Shown here: positions 38,872 to 39,143 of the stretch, piece by piece
How the letters are laid out: every line of letters begins with the position of its first letter
Numbering within the stretch: position 1 is the stretch's first letter
Source of the DNA: Thermoplasmata archaeon
Lineage (GTDB): Archaea; Thermoplasmatota; E2; UBA202; JdFR-43
Assembly: GCA_021162065.1 (NCBI GenBank)
Contig: JAGGZK010000045.1
Location: forward strand, 1-39,143
Reading direction: 5' to 3'
Length of the DNA stretch: 39,143 bases
Program-made: the position numbers and the translations under genes
The notes under the pieces: model-generated
The model's database searches: none
Seen by the model: only the letters and a program-made list of their open reading frames with translations
Told to the model about the DNA's origin: nothing

Positions 38872-39143
38872 ATGAAGTCAATGGCAGTATTTGTGGCTTT
38901 TTTGTTCCTTGCTTTTGGAGCGATGGCGACCTTCAGCAACGTGGATGTTAAGAAGGAAGTGGCGATGGAAGCAAAAAACATCGACTTCCATTCTCTTCTG
39001 AAGGAGAACTATTCCGTGCTGATTTCTGAAAACAGGCCTGTCATTCCCTACTACACCAGAACTTACATCCTGCCGGCGGGAAGCAGATTCAGCATAGATG
39101 TTGAGGCAAGGGGAATAAAAAATCTTGGAAGGCTCGATATGGA
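38872..39143 (+). CDS. Secreted protein resembling the propeptide of C25 (gingipain-type) peptidases, partial
   Basis: An ORF opens at ATG 38872 and runs off the right edge (90 complete codons). It starts with a signal peptide (MKSMAVFVAFLFLAFGAMATFSNV). After about 50 residues comes RPVIPYYTRTYILPAGSRFSIDVEARG, a pattern like the start of the propeptide of family C25 peptidases (P-x-I/L-P-x-Y-T-x-T-x-x-L-P-x-G). The catalytic domain would lie beyond the window, so the peptidase call is provisional. The TATA box fits a leaderless start. Confidence 0.6.
   Translation, partial: MKSMAVFVAFLFLAFGAMATFSNVDVKKEVAMEAKNIDFHSLLKENYSVLISENRPVIPYYTRTYILPAGSRFSIDVEARGIKNLGRLDM

Noticed and set aside
38823-38981. 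Upstream extension of the alpha/beta hydrolase
   Set aside because: It is antisense to the start of the secreted C25-like gene; promoter and ribosome binding site support the ATG at 38822.
1-39143. CRISPR array or tRNA genes
   Set aside because: I saw no regularly spaced repeats and no complete cloverleaf in reading the intergenic regions.

Overview
The window is from an archaeal chromosome. Diagnostic genes include a thermosome subunit, deoxyhypusine synthase, GTP cyclohydrolase MptA, the archaeosine radical-SAM enzyme RaSEA, cyclic 2,3-diphosphoglycerate synthetase, archaeal-type S-adenosylmethionine synthetase, archaeal NMN adenylyltransferase, archaeosortase, archaeal SepF and Pit/DUF47. 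Many start codons lie 24-27 nt after the centre of an archaeal TATA box with no room for a leader, so leaderless transcription is common. SepF, archaeosortase and bacterial-type XseAB point to a euryarchaeal-grade lineage; I infer a Thermoplasmatota relative, without proof. No rRNA, tRNA or CRISPR array was recognised.

Layout. 1-730: the 3' end of an IS200/IS605 element (tnpB tail plus right-end hairpin) abuts the surviving C-terminal half of a GltS-like transporter. 761-5226: thermosome, deoxyhypusine synthase, a secreted/anchored protein, and a wHTH regulator with a small membrane partner. 5280-8340: an AT-rich accessory island with a small ORF, a GHKL-ATPase/HEPN fusion protein, a second small ORF, a relic MNT-HEPN toxin-antitoxin pair and an intact RHH/RelE pair. 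Its right end is bounded by a 108-bp direct repeat of the promoter and 5' end of the next gene. 8362-9899: an NSS transporter with a MetS-like 31-aa subunit.

9896-14058 (minus): an overlapping operon gcvT, xseA, xseB, archaeosortase, phosphatidylserine-decarboxylase-like enzyme and a small membrane protein. 14239-16993: a PAS/GAF sensor without a visible ATPase domain, overlapping a receiver protein. 17017-18518: mptA and kptA. 18597-21998: a beta-helix secreted protein, a GT2 glycosyltransferase and a UbiA prenyltransferase. 22096-26073: nadM, an E1-like enzyme, then a minus-strand operon of a stand-alone RAM domain, an EamA transporter fused to a RAM domain, an MTAP/PNP-family phosphorylase and a GNAT enzyme. 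26124-28977: pit, DUF47 and RaSEA. 28974-31311: sepF, a 54-aa membrane protein, mobB, a TtuA/Ncs6-type tRNA thiolase and a doubtful small gene. 31357-34387: sucC, sucD, a gamma-carbonic-anhydrase-like protein and a TraB-like protein. 34401-36352: cyclic DPG synthetase and a DUF457-like membrane protein. 36427-39143: S-adenosylmethionine synthetase, an alpha/beta hydrolase, and the start of a secreted C25-peptidase-like protein.

The strongest candidates for something new are the GHKL-HEPN locus with its two coupled small ORFs in the island, the repeat-bounded toxin-antitoxin insertion in front of the NSS gene, and the RAM / EamA-RAM transporter operon.
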